From contig NZ_JARFML010000004.1 in NCBI RefSeq assembly GCF_029167105.1, positions 186,001-250,000 of the forward strand: a stretch of 64,000 nt of DNA. Reading direction: 5' to 3'. This document shows positions 38,501 to 46,301 of the stretch, piece after piece; the stretch's first letter is position 1; every line of letters starts with the position of its first letter. Under the pieces are notes generated by a model. The model worked only from the letters and a program-made list of their open reading frames with translations, ran no database searches and was not told the DNA's origin. Both the position numbers and the translations under genes were made by a program. Source of the stretch: Bradyrhizobium yuanmingense. Its GTDB lineage: Bacteria > Pseudomonadota > Alphaproteobacteria > Rhizobiales > Xanthobacteraceae.

Positions 38501-39271
38501 ATGGATCTCGGTCTCAAAGGCAAGAACGCCGTCGTGCTCGGCGGCACGCGTGGCATCGGGCGGGCGATTGCGGCGACGCTGGCCGGCGAAGGTGCCAATG
38601 TCGCGGTGTGCGCGCGAAACGCCGATCAGGTTGCGGCCACCGTCGCGGAGTTGAAGGCGAGCGGCATCAACGCCACCGGCGGCCCGGTCGATGTCACCGA
38701 CGGCGCGGCGCTGAAAAGCTGGATCGAGACGGCTGCGAAAGAGCTCGGCGGTATCGACTTGCTGTTCTCCAATGCCGGCGCAATGGCGCAAGGGCACGAT
38801 CCCGCATCCTGGGAGCAGAATTTCCGGCTCGACCTGCTCGGCGCCGTGCACGCCTTCGACGCCGCCCGGCCGTTCCTCGAGACAAGCGGCGCCAGCAGTG
38901 GCGATGCAGCCTTCGTGATCATCTCGTCGATCGCCGCGGCGCAGGCGGACACGGCGAGCTCCTACGGCCCGATCAAGGCCGCGCTGATCCACATGGCCAA
39001 GGGACTGGCGCGGCAATACGCGAAGAAGAAGATCCGGGTGAATGTCGTATCGCCCGGCACCGTCTATTTCAAAGGCGGCGTCTGGGAGATGATCGAGAAG
39101 AACATGCCGGAGCGGTACCAGGACGCGATGAAGCGCAACCCGACCGGCCGCATGGCGACGCCGCAGGACATCGCGAGCGCGGCGGTGTTTCTGGCCAGCC
39201 CGGTGTCGGGATTCACGACGGGTTCGAATTTCGTCGTGGACGGCGCGATCTCGAACCGGGTGAATTTTTAG
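38501..39271 (+). CDS. Short-chain dehydrogenase/reductase (SDR)
   Basis: This 256-residue classical SDR has the NAD(P) motif VLGGTRGIGRAIA near the N-terminus, NAG at about residue 90, the catalytic Ser in IISSIAAA, and the YxxxK pair in SYGPIKAALIHMA. The RVNVVSPGTV and FVVDGAIS blocks close the family pattern. Arg in CARNADQ after the second strand suggests NADP preference, but this is tentative. The ATG at 38501 has AAGGAG 7 nt upstream. The substrate is unknown. Palindromic repeats lie on both sides in opposite orientations. Confidence 0.92.
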   Translation: MDLGLKGKNAVVLGGTRGIGRAIAATLAGEGANVAVCARNADQVAATVAELKASGINATGGPVDVTDGAALKSWIETAAKELGGIDLLFSNAGAMAQGHDPASWEQNFRLDLLGAVHAFDAARPFLETSGASSGDAAFVIISSIAAAQADTASSYGPIKAALIHMAKGLARQYAKKKIRVNVVSPGTVYFKGGVWEMIEKNMPERYQDAMKRNPTGRMATPQDIASAAVFLASPVSGFTTGSNFVVDGAISNRVNF

Positions 39272-39303
39272 AGCTAAGGCTGAGTCGCGTGGCTCTCTCC
39301 TCC

Positions 39304-39387
39304 GTCATGGCCGGGCTTGACCCGGCCATCCACGCGCTACTGCACACTGGGAAAGACGTGGATGCCCGGGTCAAGCCCGGGCATGAC
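39304..39387. repeat. Large palindromic repeat with 31-bp arms
   Basis: Arms at 39304-39334 and 39357-39387 match with only two differences over 31 bp; the core is GTCATG[G/C]CCGGGCTTGACCC. The element follows the SDR stop by 32 bp and may serve as its terminator. A partial copy of the same family (GGCATGGCCGGGCTTGTCCC) lies near 50352. Confidence 0.82.
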
Positions 39388-39406
39388 GACTGAGAGTGTG
39401 GCGCGC

Positions 39407-39500
39407 CGTCATTGCAACACCGTCATTGCGAGCCAGCGGGTCCGCGCGTAGCGCGGCCCGATGACAGGCTCCGCGAAGCAGTCCAGAATCTTTCGCAGGA
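39407..39500. repeat. Palindromic-type repeat, inverted copy of the 38376-38440 element
   Basis: The core CGTCATTGCGAGCC, then GGGTCCGCGC, then CGGCCCGATGACAGGCTCC matches the reverse complement of the block ending near 38440, with only scattered differences. It lies between the SDR gene and the convergent HEATH-motif gene. Confidence 0.75.
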
Positions 39501-39560
39501 ACAGTCTTTGATTGCTTCGTCGCTTAGATCCTCGCAGAGGCACGTCCGCTTGGTGCGCGC

Positions 39561-40250
39561 TTACGGTTCGGATACGCGCGAACGCCGCCTGCGAATAAGC
39601 CACATGGCAAACTGCACGAGCCAGCCCGGTGCGTCCAAATAGCGTAATGTATCAATCTGGCCTTGGTCTTCTCGGATCCGGAAGCTGGCGTCGGAAAGGT
39701 AGGTTTGGTCGCTTTCGCACCACTCCAGAGTACGCACAATTTCTTCCTGCATTAACCCGCTGTCAGGCAGCTTTGTGAGGAAGTTGAGCTCGCGCCGAAG
39801 GCACGCGGCCTCGATTCGATAGCGGCTCTTTTCTTCATAGAAGATTCCCCATCCCTCCAACCGCGCATGGGTCGCTTCATGAACAATGGTGGAGGCGATC
39901 CCTTCAAGCGTCATTGTCTCGTTGAGAACATAACGTTCATCGAGGGCGCAAGCGTTCAGTGACCGATCATAGTGCGCCCGGGCGTTGGGGAGCAGGTGCA
40001 CCCATATTCGATCGAGATTGCGGGTGATACGGGAATAGTTGAGTGCGTCGTGGCGCTTGATGAGGTGGCAGGCCTGCTCCACGCGGCGCAACGCCGGGTA
40101 AGGCTTGCTTTCGGTTGTCCCGATCCAAAGCCCGTCGATCATGCAGCTCTTGGAGAACCAGAGGCCCAGTCTATCGATGCGAGAGGGTTTTCGATCCGGC
40201 TTTAAGGCGGTGACGAGGCCGCGCGGTCTTTGCGACGATCTCGGTTGCAA
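39561..40250 (-). CDS. Orphan hypothetical protein with HEATH metal-binding-like motif
   Basis: This frame of up to 229 residues carries TIVHEATHARLEGWG at about residues 122-136, which fits the zinc-metallopeptidase HExxH pattern, followed by Glu-rich helices (YEEKSRYRIEAACLRRELNF). No signal peptide is visible; a short hydrophobic stretch (WLVQFAMWLIRRRR) ends the protein. The longest frame begins at a TTG (40250); an ATG at 40142 would give 193 residues. The region is lower in GC than its neighbours and is bordered by repeats, so recent acquisition is possible. I do not recognise the family. Confidence 0.55.
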   Translation of the reverse strand: MQPRSSQRPRGLVTALKPDRKPSRIDRLGLWFSKSCMIDGLWIGTTESKPYPALRRVEQACHLIKRHDALNYSRITRNLDRIWVHLLPNARAHYDRSLNACALDERYVLNETMTLEGIASTIVHEATHARLEGWGIFYEEKSRYRIEAACLRRELNFLTKLPDSGLMQEEIVRTLEWCESDQTYLSDASFRIREDQGQIDTLRYLDAPGWLVQFAMWLIRRRRSRVSEP

Positions 40251-40382
40251 ATATCGACTCCCGCCATATCCGAATCGGTACCACGAATGATTGGCGTTTC
40301 TCGCTTTCAGGTTGCTTAGAGGTTTATTTCAAATCGTATCGATAGAGCGGGATTGGCCGATTCCTGCAGCTTTTGATCAGCC

Positions 40383-43300
40383 TCAATGGAAATCTCGCGA
40401 CGGCGGCAGGATGCGGACGTTGCGGGGGTGGCGGACTTTTTGCGCGGGCATGTCCGCGAGGGCGCGGGGGTCTTCATTCAGCGGCTCGACCACGGTGGCG
40501 CCTGCGGGCAGCGGATGCTTGCGGCCGAGCGCATCGTTGGCCAATCCGACCAGATCGTGCGAGCGGTCGACCATGCGCTGGGCGATGAGATGCGTCACCT
40601 TCTCCGGGCTGCTCTGGATGTAGCCTTCGACCAGGATGAGGCGCGCGCCCATCACTTCTTTCCGGTACTGTTCCATGATCTTGGGCCAGACCACGACATT
40701 GGCGATGCCGGTTTCGTCCTCCAGCGTCATGAACACGACGCCGCTGGCGCTGCCCGGCCGCTGCCGCACCAGGACCACGCCGGCGCAGCGGACGCGGCGC
40801 CGCTCGTTCTCATGGCTGATCTCCTTGCAGGCGACGATACGCTCGCGCGTAAACATCTCGCGCAGGAATTCCATCGGATGGCCCTTCAGCGACAGGCGGA
40901 TGGTCTGGTAGTCCGCGACCACCTGCTCGGCGCGCGGCATCACCGGCAGCGGTTTTGCGCCTTCGTCCGGCTGCTCGCGCGCGGTCGCCGCCTCGAACAG
41001 CGGCAGCGGCACGTCGTCGGGCAGCCGCCGCACCTGCCACAGCGCTTCGCGGCGATCGAGCCCGAGCGAGCGGAACGCATCGGCATCCGCCAAGAGGATC
41101 AGCGCGCGCTTGGGCAGGCCGGTATCGCGGGCGAAATCCTCCAGCGAGGTGAAGGGGCGGCGATTGCGGGCGGCGACGATGCGGTCGGCCCAGTCGGGCA
41201 CTCTCTCCACGTCGTCATTCCGGGGCGCGCCTCTTGGCGCGAGCTCTGGTGCGCAATTGCGCACCTTAGAATCCATACTCCCGATCGGGGTTATGGATTC
41301 CGGGCTCGACGCTGGCGCGTCGCCCCGGAATGACAGCTGGGAGCGCTTCAGGCGCTCCTCATCCTCGTCCAGCCAGTGGAATCCATCGATCTGGCGAAAG
41401 CCGAGGCGCACGGCGCAATACTGACCGCTCCCCTCCTCCAGCGTGTTCTGCGCAAAGCTGTAGGATACGTCGATGTCGCGCACCTCGACGCCGTTCTTGC
41501 GGGCGTCGCTGACGATCTGCGCCGGCGCATAAAAGCCCATCGGCTGCGAATTCAACAGACCGCAGCAGAAGGCGTCGGGATGGTAGTGCTTCAGCCACGA
41601 CGAAATGTAGACCAGCTGTGCAAAGCTCGCGGCATGGCTCTCCGGAAAGCCGTAGGAGCCAAATCCCTTGATCTGGTCAAAGCAGCTTTTAGCGAAGTTG
41701 GGATCGTAGCCGCGCGCCACCATGTTGCCGATCAGCTTCTCCTCATATTGGCCGATGGTGCCGACATTGCGGAAGGTCGCCATCGAGCGGCGCAGGCCGT
41801 TGGCTTCCTCGGAGGTGAAATGTGCGGCCTCGATCGCAATACGCATTGCCTGCTCCTGGAACAGCGGGACACCAAGCGTTTTGTGCAGCACATTGTAAAG
41901 CTCGTCCTTGTCGCCATGCGCCGGTGACGGCGAGGGATAGCTCACCTTCTCGAGTCCGTTCCGCCGCCGCAAGTAGGGATGCACCATGTCGCCCTGGATC
42001 GGCCCGGGGCGCACGATCGCGACCTCGATGACGAGATCGTAGAAAGTCCGCGGCTTCAGCCGCGGCAGCATGTTCATCTGGGCGCGGCTTTCGACCTGGA
42101 ACACGCCGAGCGACTCGCCGGCACACAGCATGTCGTAAACCCTGGGGTCGTCCTGCGGGACGCTCGCCAGCACAAAACGCTCGCCCTTGTGCTGGTCGAT
42201 CAGATCGAAACATTTCCTGATGCAGGTCAGCATGCCCAGCGCCAGCACGTCGACCTTCATCATGCTAAGCGCATCGACGTCGTCCTTGTCCCATTCGATG
42301 AAGGTGCGGTCGTCCATCGCGGCATTGCCGATTGGCACATAGGTGTCGAGCCGGTCCTGGGTCAGCACATAGCCGCCGACATGCTGGGAGAGATGGCGCG
42401 GGAATTCGATCAGCTCGGTCGCAAGCTCGACCGCGAGGTTGATCATGGGATTGTTCGGATCGAGCCCGGCCTGCCGGACCTGCATGTCGTTGAGGCCTTT
42501 GCCCCAGCTGCCCCAGACGGTGTCGGCGAGCGCGGCGGTGACGTCCTCGGTCAGGCCGAGCGCCTTGCCGACGTCGCGGATAGCGCTGCGCGGGCGATAA
42601 TGGATGACGGTGGCGATGATCGCGGCGCGGTGGCGGCCATAGCGGCGATAGACATATTGCATCACCTCCTCACGGCGCGAATGCTCGAAATCGACGTCGA
42701 TATCGGGCGGCTCCAGCCGTTCCTTGGAGATGAAGCGCTCGAACAGCAGATCGACCTTGGTCGGATCGACCGAGGTGATGCCGAGCACGTAGCACACGGC
42801 CGAATTCGCCGCCGAGCCGCGCCCTTGGCACAAAATGTTCTGGCTGCGCGCGTAGTGGACGATGTCGTGCACGGTGAGGAAATAATGCGCGTATTTCAGC
42901 TCCGCGATCAGCGCGAGCTCCTTGTTGAGAGTCGCGCGCAGCTTGTCGCCGATCTTGCCGCCGAAATATTTGTCGACGCCCGCCCAGGTCAGATCCTCCA
43001 GATGCCCTTGCGCGGTCTTGCCCGGCGGCACCGGCTCGTCGGGATATTGGTACTTGAGCTGGTCGAGCGAGAACTCGATTGCGTCCGCAAAGCGCATGGT
43101 CTGCGCGATCGCTTCGGGAAAATCCCGGAACAGCCGCGCCATTTCGCGTGGCGTCTTCAGGAAGCGCTCGGCATTGGCTTCGAGCTTCCGCCCAATCGCC
43201 TCGATCGTGGTCTTTTCCCGGATGCAGGTCAGCACGTCCTGAAGCGGACGGCGGCCGGGATCGTGATACAGCACCTCGTTGGTCGCGAGCAGCGGCACCT

Positions 43301-43862
43301 TGGCCTTTGCCGCGAGATCATCGAGCCGCGAGAGACGACGCCTGTCGTCGCCGCGATAGAGCAGGCTCGCCGCCAGCCACACGCCCTCGGCACGGCTCGC
43401 CTTCAGCTTTGCGAGGACATCCAGCGCCCGCGCCGGCCCGAAACGATGCGGCAGCGTCAACACCAGGAGCTGGCCTTCCGAGAATTCCAGGAGATCGGCG
43501 AGGGTGAGACGGCACTCGCCCTTCTCGATCCGCGTGATGTCGTCGCCGCGCTTGCCCCGGGTCAGGAGCTGGCACAGCCGGCCATAGGCCGCGCGATCGC
43601 GCGGATAGACCAGGATGTCGGGCGTGCCGTCGATGAAGACGATGCGCGCACCGATCAGCAGCTTAGGCTTGTGCAGCACCTTGTCATTGTCGAGCTCCTT
43701 GTAGGCCCGCACCACACCCGCGAGCGTGTTGTGATCGGCAATGCCGATCACCGGAATTCCTAAAGCGCTCGCCTGATGCACATAGGCCCGCGGATCCGAG
43801 CCGCCGCGCAGGAAAGAGAAATTGGTGGTGATGCCGATCTCGGCATAAGCGGGGCTGTTCAT
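40383..43862 (-). CDS. dnaE2: Error-prone DNA polymerase DnaE2
   Basis: DnaE2 is the C-family polymerase that carries out mutagenic translesion synthesis with ImuA and ImuB. The 1159-residue protein begins with a PHP domain (YAEIGITTNFSFLRGGSDP, GIADHNTLAG). The palm domain has CQGRGSAANSAVCYVLGIT and the catalytic carboxylates in LEPPDIDVDFEHSRREEV. KVDVLALGMLT and the SYGFPESHAASFAQLVY block follow, then HhH and OB domains. Residues ~843-884 are encoded by a palindromic repeat inserted in frame, making the protein longer than the usual ~1080-1090. The start overlaps the imuB stop (ATGA). LexA control is expected. Confidence 0.96.
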   Translation of the reverse strand: MNSPAYAEIGITTNFSFLRGGSDPRAYVHQASALGIPVIGIADHNTLAGVVRAYKELDNDKVLHKPKLLIGARIVFIDGTPDILVYPRDRAAYGRLCQLLTRGKRGDDITRIEKGECRLTLADLLEFSEGQLLVLTLPHRFGPARALDVLAKLKASRAEGVWLAASLLYRGDDRRRLSRLDDLAAKAKVPLLATNEVLYHDPGRRPLQDVLTCIREKTTIEAIGRKLEANAERFLKTPREMARLFRDFPEAIAQTMRFADAIEFSLDQLKYQYPDEPVPPGKTAQGHLEDLTWAGVDKYFGGKIGDKLRATLNKELALIAELKYAHYFLTVHDIVHYARSQNILCQGRGSAANSAVCYVLGITSVDPTKVDLLFERFISKERLEPPDIDVDFEHSRREEVMQYVYRRYGRHRAAIIATVIHYRPRSAIRDVGKALGLTEDVTAALADTVWGSWGKGLNDMQVRQAGLDPNNPMINLAVELATELIEFPRHLSQHVGGYVLTQDRLDTYVPIGNAAMDDRTFIEWDKDDVDALSMMKVDVLALGMLTCIRKCFDLIDQHKGERFVLASVPQDDPRVYDMLCAGESLGVFQVESRAQMNMLPRLKPRTFYDLVIEVAIVRPGPIQGDMVHPYLRRRNGLEKVSYPSPSPAHGDKDELYNVLHKTLGVPLFQEQAMRIAIEAAHFTSEEANGLRRSMATFRNVGTIGQYEEKLIGNMVARGYDPNFAKSCFDQIKGFGSYGFPESHAASFAQLVYISSWLKHYHPDAFCCGLLNSQPMGFYAPAQIVSDARKNGVEVRDIDVSYSFAQNTLEEGSGQYCAVRLGFRQIDGFHWLDEDEERLKRSQLSFRGDAPASSPESITPIGSMDSKVRNCAPELAPRGAPRNDDVERVPDWADRIVAARNRRPFTSLEDFARDTGLPKRALILLADADAFRSLGLDRREALWQVRRLPDDVPLPLFEAATAREQPDEGAKPLPVMPRAEQVVADYQTIRLSLKGHPMEFLREMFTRERIVACKEISHENERRRVRCAGVVLVRQRPGSASGVVFMTLEDETGIANVVVWPKIMEQYRKEVMGARLILVEGYIQSSPEKVTHLIAQRMVDRSHDLVGLANDALGRKHPLPAGATVVEPLNEDPRALADMPAQKVRHPRNVRILPPSRDFH
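41214..41334. repeat. 121-bp nested palindromic element inside dnaE2
   Basis: Perfect 14-bp outer arms GTCATTCCGGGGCG (41214-41227) and CGCCCCGGAATGAC (41321-41334) enclose three further symmetries: CGCGCC/GGCGCG (41226-41231 with 41236-41241), an 18-bp perfect palindrome (41248-41265), and GAATCCATA/TATGGATTC (41269-41277 with 41292-41300) around CCCGATCGGG. The element keeps the dnaE2 frame open and lies between conserved blocks ending RLKRSQ and starting VPDWADRI. Confidence 0.9.
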
Positions 43863-45454
43863 GCGAAAAGACCATGCACATACCAGCCGGGAGACGCCGG
43901 CTTGCCGTCACCGTCGAACACCTCGCCTTCATAGAGACCGTCGCGAAAGATCCAGAAGCGCAGGCCCTCGGCATCCTCGATGCGGAAATAATCCCGCGTC
44001 AGCTGCTTGCCGTCCTGCCGCCACCATTCCATCGCGATGCGCTCGGGCCCCTCCACCCGCACCACCGCGTGCAGCGCGCGGCGCCAGGTGAATTGATGCG
44101 GCGGGCCATCGGGCACGGTCGCGAATGGCACCTTGATCGGCTCCGGCTTGTCGAACAGCCGCAAGGGACGCAGCGGCGGCTCGCTCGCGACGCGCGCCGG
44201 CCATTCGGCCTGCATGGCAGCAGCGAGATGATGCTGCGCCGATGCGGCCAGCACCGCGCTTTCGGGGATATGGGTATCCTGCGGCAGGTGCACGACGACA
44301 CGCTTGCCGCCGATGCGCGCGGCGATGCGGTCGATCAGCGCGGCGAGCTCGTCATTGTCGTGGACATGGGCATCGAGATCGCGCTGCTCCTGCACCACGA
44401 TTTCGGTGCGGCTCGCCGACAATCGCACCATGTCGAAACCGAAGCCGGGATCGAGGGGATCAGCGAGTGCATCGAGCCGCTCGCGGAACAAGCGGTCGAT
44501 TACGGCGCTTCTGGTCACCGGACGTCCGGTCTCGACCGTGATCGCGCGCACCACGCCATCGGTGCGGAAGAATGCCGCTTCCAGCCGCCGCGCGCCTTTG
44601 CCCTGCTTCTCCATGGACGCGATCAACGTGTCGGCGAGCCGCGACAGCGTCATCGCGATCATGGTGTCGGTCGCGATCGGCTCGGCAAAGCGTTTTTCCA
44701 CGATGTAGTCGGGCAGCGGTTTGCGCGGGCTGATCGGCGCATCGCCCTGCCCCAGCGCATGGGCGAGCAGCGTGGAGAACCGGGCGCCGAACCGCGCCGT
44801 GATCTCGGAGGCGCTGCGCGATGCGACGTCGCCGATGGTCTTCAGCCCGGCGCGGCGCAGGCCGGTGGTGATGGCCTCGCCTGCACCGAGCGCGGAGACC
44901 GGAGACGACCTGATCGCCTCCGCCTCGCCGCCATCGGCCACGATGGTGCCCGTGGCCTGCCGCGTCAGCGTGCGGGCGCAGACCGAGGTGCCGGCGATCG
45001 CCGCGCTGACGGCAAAGCCTTGCCGGCCGAGCGCGCGGACCAGCGTCCGCAACAATGTGGCCTCGCCGCCGAACAGATGCGCACAGCCGGTGATGTCCAG
45101 GAACAGCCCGTGCGGGGGATCGAGCGCCACCAGCGGCGTGAAGCGGTCGCACCAATCGGCGATGTCGCTGAGCGTCTTCGCATCGGCCACAATATCGGCG
45201 TCGAACACACGCAAGTCCGGGCACATCGCCCGCGCATTGGCCAGAGGTTGGCCGATATACAGGCCGAGGCGCTCGGCGGCCTCGTCCAGCGCATGGATCA
45301 CCAGCGCATTGTTGTCCTTGATGACGACAATGCTCGGCTCAGGATTGGTTTTACCCAGCCCGGCGCTGCCAACGAACCGCTGGATCCTGTCGATGGGCAG
45401 GTGCGGCAGCCACAGGCTGAGGATACGTCGAGGGTTCACTGAACTGGCACTCAT
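43859..45454 (-). CDS. imuB: ImuB, Y-family polymerase-like mutasome protein
   Basis: ImuB is a catalytically dead Y-family polymerase relative that bridges DnaE2, ImuA and the beta clamp. The 531-residue protein begins RRILSLWLPHLPIDRIQRF, the usual ImuB N-terminus, and has the fingers/palm pattern DPPHGLFLDITGCAHLFGGE. The catalytic acids of true Y-family polymerases are not all in place, as expected. The C-terminal extension carries the EDAEGLRFWIFRDGLYEG type end. The ATG at 45454 is 104 bp inside imuA; shortening it would remove the conserved start. The stop overlaps the dnaE2 start by 4 bp. Confidence 0.93.
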   Translation of the reverse strand: MSASSVNPRRILSLWLPHLPIDRIQRFVGSAGLGKTNPEPSIVVIKDNNALVIHALDEAAERLGLYIGQPLANARAMCPDLRVFDADIVADAKTLSDIADWCDRFTPLVALDPPHGLFLDITGCAHLFGGEATLLRTLVRALGRQGFAVSAAIAGTSVCARTLTRQATGTIVADGGEAEAIRSSPVSALGAGEAITTGLRRAGLKTIGDVASRSASEITARFGARFSTLLAHALGQGDAPISPRKPLPDYIVEKRFAEPIATDTMIAMTLSRLADTLIASMEKQGKGARRLEAAFFRTDGVVRAITVETGRPVTRSAVIDRLFRERLDALADPLDPGFGFDMVRLSASRTEIVVQEQRDLDAHVHDNDELAALIDRIAARIGGKRVVVHLPQDTHIPESAVLAASAQHHLAAAMQAEWPARVASEPPLRPLRLFDKPEPIKVPFATVPDGPPHQFTWRRALHAVVRVEGPERIAMEWWRQDGKQLTRDYFRIEDAEGLRFWIFRDGLYEGEVFDGDGKPASPGWYVHGLFA

Positions 45455-46139
45455 CACAATTCCATTCCATGATCCATCGGCCGCATGGGCCATGACGATT
45501 GCGCAAGAGTTCGGCATTGAACACCGGCGCGCCCCAGGCACTCCACACCGAGCCCGGCGGCGAATGCGCCGCACGCAGCATCCACCTGGTCTCGGCGGTC
45601 GAAGGCAGCGGTTGCGCCGCCATCCGCAGCAAGAGGCCGGTGACGCCCGAGCCTTGCGCGGCCAGCGTCAGCTTGCGGCTCGCCACGAGATCGAACTGCC
45701 TGACATCGCCCCAGAGCTCGAGCACGACGGCGCCGAGCGCATCGCAGGCGAGCGCGTCGGCCGAGGTGCGCAGCGCGCTCTCGACATCGGCGGCGCGCAC
45801 CATCACCACACGGCGCGGATCGAGGCCGAGCTCGGATAGCCCGCTCATCGACAGCGCGCCGGTTTCGAGCTCCGAAAAATCCTGCCGCACCCACAATAGC
45901 GGCCGGCGTGCGCTCACGCGTCCCGCAAGGCCCATGACAAAGCCCGTCGCGGCCGCGCCCTGACGCCCTTCGCAAAACACCTCGTGGATCGCCGCGCGCG
46001 CGAGCCCGCCCTTCAGCGCAGCGTCGGCCGCGCCATGGCCGAGCGCGATGCGATCGCGCGGATGCACGACTTCCGCCGTCTCGATGCGCTCGATCTGGCT
46101 ACGCAAGGTCGCAAGCGCGCTCATACGTGCGCCGCTCAT
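45351..46139 (-). CDS. imuA: ImuA, RecA-like mutasome protein
   Basis: ImuA is the RecA/SulA-like third member of the mutasome. The 262-residue protein begins with LATLRSQIERIETAE and has ALKGGLARAAIHEVFCEG, WVRQDF, GLDPRRVVMVRAADVES and GVTGLLLRMAAQ, in family order. The last ~37 residues (after WIMEWN) are encoded in the region that also encodes the ImuB N-terminus in another frame, so the tail is probably not conserved. A LexA box lies 66-80 bp upstream of the ATG. An ATG five codons in (46124) could also be the start. Confidence 0.92.
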   Translation of the reverse strand: MSGARMSALATLRSQIERIETAEVVHPRDRIALGHGAADAALKGGLARAAIHEVFCEGRQGAAATGFVMGLAGRVSARRPLLWVRQDFSELETGALSMSGLSELGLDPRRVVMVRAADVESALRTSADALACDALGAVVLELWGDVRQFDLVASRKLTLAAQGSGVTGLLLRMAAQPLPSTAETRWMLRAAHSPPGSVWSAWGAPVFNAELLRNRHGPCGRWIMEWNCDECQFSEPSTYPQPVAAAPAHRQDPAVRWQRRAG

Positions 46140-46204
46140 GCTCGCCGCTCCTCAGAGGTGATTGCCGATGGCTCTCAAAAAGAGAACCAGCGGCTGGCTC
46201 ATTT

Positions 46205-46219
46205 GTTCATGATATGTTC
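46205..46219. promoter_or_regulatory. LexA (SOS) box shared by two divergent operons
   Basis: The sequence GTTC (46205-46208), seven bases, GTTC (46216-46219) is an exact match to the alphaproteobacterial LexA box GTTC-N7-GTTC (GAAC-N7-GAAC on the other strand). It lies in the 162-bp gap between imuA (minus) and the radical SAM gene (plus), close to the AT-rich AATATAAAG that could be a -10 for the plus strand. LexA binding here could repress both directions. Confidence 0.85.
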
Positions 46220-46301
46220 TAATATAAAGCTAACGGCGCCGGCAGAGTCAATCGAATTGGCGCATCCAAAGATTCATGAGCGGAATCAAAGAGATTCAAA
46301 C

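Noticed and set aside
39304..39387. Repeat as a CRISPR array
   Set aside because: Only one pair of inverted arms is present, with no direct repeats and regular spacers.
41979..43763. A 594-codon plus-strand frame opposite dnaE2
   Set aside because: dnaE2 has full motif order on the minus strand; the plus-strand frame is a GC-driven shadow.
40383..43862. dnaE2 as a frameshifted pseudogene because of the palindromic insert
   Set aside because: The frame is open from start to stop and conserved blocks continue in order on both sides of the insert.
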